NCBI RefSeq assembly: GCF_002245215.1
Contig: NZ_NPMR01000001.1
Span: 1,364,001-1,428,000, forward strand
Length of the DNA: 64,000 nucleotides
Direction: 5' to 3'
DNA from: Microbacterium sp. Yaish 1
GTDB taxonomy: Bacteria; Actinomycetota; Actinomycetes; Actinomycetales; Microbacteriaceae
The notes under the pieces: generated by a model
Database searches by the model: none
What the model saw: only the letters and a program-made list of their open reading frames with translations
What the model was told of the DNA's origin: nothing
Shown: piece after piece, positions 63,349 to 64,000 of the stretch
Numbering within the stretch: position 1 is the first letter of the stretch
Layout of the letters: each line of letters begins with the position of its first letter
Made by a program: the position numbers and the translations under genes

Positions 63349-63906
63349 CTACTTCCGCAGTTCGAACGTCGTCGCGCCGACCTTGATCGGCGCCCCCACG
63401 ACGACCGGAACCGGAGAAGCGACGCGCTCGCCGTCGTGCCACGTGCCGTTGGTCGAATCGAGGTCCTGGATCATCCACTGGTTGCCCCACAGCACCAGAC
63501 GCGCGTGGTGGCTCGACGTGTAGTCGTCGCGGATGACGAGACCCGACTCGCTCGAGCGGCCGATGGTCAGCGGCTCGGAGCCGAGCGGAAGCTCCAGGCC
63601 GGCCTTGGGGCCGCTCGTGATGACGATGCGCGACACGGCGTCGGTCGTCGCCTTTCCGCCCTTGCCTGCCGGGGCCGGGGTGCCAACCGCGCCGACGGCG
63701 GCGGTGGCGGCATCCGGAGACGACGTGGGGGGCCGGGTGACCGCGGGGCTCGCCGCAGGCGCGGCGCCGGCCGCCGCCGGCTCGGGGAGCTTGCGCACCT
63801 TCACGCCGAACAGGTCGGCGCGCAGCGAGTACACGACGGCGAACACGAAGAACCACAGCAGGACCAGGAAGCCGATCTGCAGCAGCAGGAGGGTGAGCGG
63901 ACTCAT
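63349..63906 (-). CDS. fhaB: FHA-domain protein FhaB (FipA type)
   Basis: This 185-residue protein has an N-terminal membrane helix (LTLLLLQIGFLVLLWFFVFA), an Ala/Pro-rich linker and a C-terminal FHA domain (about 95-185) with TIGRSSESGLVIRDDYTSSH and HARLVLWGNQWMIQDLDSTN, then GTWHDGERV. It reads phosphothreonine on kinase substrates and links kinase signalling to the division and wall machinery. The ATG overlaps the fhaA stop. Confidence 0.94.
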   Translation of the reverse strand: MSPLTLLLLQIGFLVLLWFFVFAVVYSLRADLFGVKVRKLPEPAAAGAAPAASPAVTRPPTSSPDAATAAVGAVGTPAPAGKGGKATTDAVSRIVITSGPKAGLELPLGSEPLTIGRSSESGLVIRDDYTSSHHARLVLWGNQWMIQDLDSTNGTWHDGERVASPVPVVVGAPIKVGATTFELRK

Positions 63907-64000
63907 CGGGCTTCACCTCGCGTGTCGTACATGCGGGTCGCGTCGGCCGCCGACATCCGCGGACGTGCGGGAGCCTGGGCCTGCGGGACGACGCGGAAGA
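63903..64000 (-). CDS. fhaA: FHA-domain protein FhaA, C-terminal 32 residues only
   Basis: Reading in from the right edge, the frame gives FRVVPQAQAPARPRMSAADA followed by TRMYDTRGEAR and stops at 63903, overlapping the fhaB ATG (ATGA). FRV fits the last strand of an FHA domain, and fhaA is the fixed upstream neighbour of fhaB. The remainder is outside the window. Confidence 0.7.
   Translation of the reverse strand, partial: FRVVPQAQAPARPRMSAADATRMYDTRGEAR

Overview
This window is the replication-origin region of a high-GC Gram-positive chromosome. The gene order parB-parA-rsmG-jag-yidC-yidD-rnpA-rpmH / oriC / dnaA-dnaN-recF-dciA-gyrB-gyrA, the fhaA-fhaB-pstP-ftsW-pbpA-pknA-pknB cluster, and crgA, DUF3566 and class E sortase genes are actinobacterial. 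GC content, frequent GTG starts, the GH43 and chaplin-like surface proteins, and a strong GGATGCC/GGCATCC bias suggest Microbacteriaceae, probably Microbacterium. This assignment comes from gene order and sequence style, not from a database search.

Layout. 1-2573: two surface or envelope proteins, one a nine-repeat chaplin-like protein with an LAKTG anchor. 2864-4561 (minus): the rpsF-ssb-rpsR-rplI operon. 4710-12026: accessory genes (two coupled unknowns, a broken GNAT gene, a TMEM175-type channel, an ECF sigma factor with a membrane partner, DUF779 and aldehyde dehydrogenase). 12317-16609: a 1430-residue cell-wall-anchored double GH43 / double LamG protein behind a LacI-type operator. 16680-21935 (minus): paired DUF2231 proteins, malQ, a glycolipid-binding-type protein and a GAF regulator. 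22014-30421: cca, a methyltransferase, DUF6049-murJ and trxB-trxA. 30501-36042 (minus): the partition and ribosome/membrane-insertion genes left of the origin. 36043-38157: a bipartite oriC on both sides of dnaA. 38158-46414: dnaN to gyrA, DUF3566, tRNA-Ile and tRNA-Ala. 46479-51617: secreted protease, TetR/MFS pair and small unknowns. 51710-55634: ppiA, rhomboid, crgA, sortase E and pabA. 55651-64000 (minus): the Ser/Thr kinase, phosphatase, FHA and elongation/division operon, cut by the right edge inside fhaA.

How the parts fit. DnaA, DnaN, RecF, DciA, gyrase and ParAB with parS sites handle replication and segregation. Jag, YidC, YidD, RnpA and L34 serve RNA processing and membrane insertion. 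MurJ, FtsW/RodA, PbpA, PknA, PknB, PstP, FhaA, FhaB and CrgA control peptidoglycan synthesis and division. The two LAXTG-anchored proteins at the left are plausible substrates of the class E sortase at the right. The tRNAs lack an encoded CCA, matching the cca gene.

Most noteworthy: the chaplin-like surface protein; an oriC-like DnaA box pair next to a perfect 32-nt palindrome at 53181-53237; a palindromic intergenic element in two copies (7591 and 12133); a one-mismatch parS-like site about 12 kb from the main cluster; recurrent leaderless-type starts; and enrichment of the 7-mer GGATGCC. No prophage, insertion sequence, CRISPR array or rRNA gene was seen.
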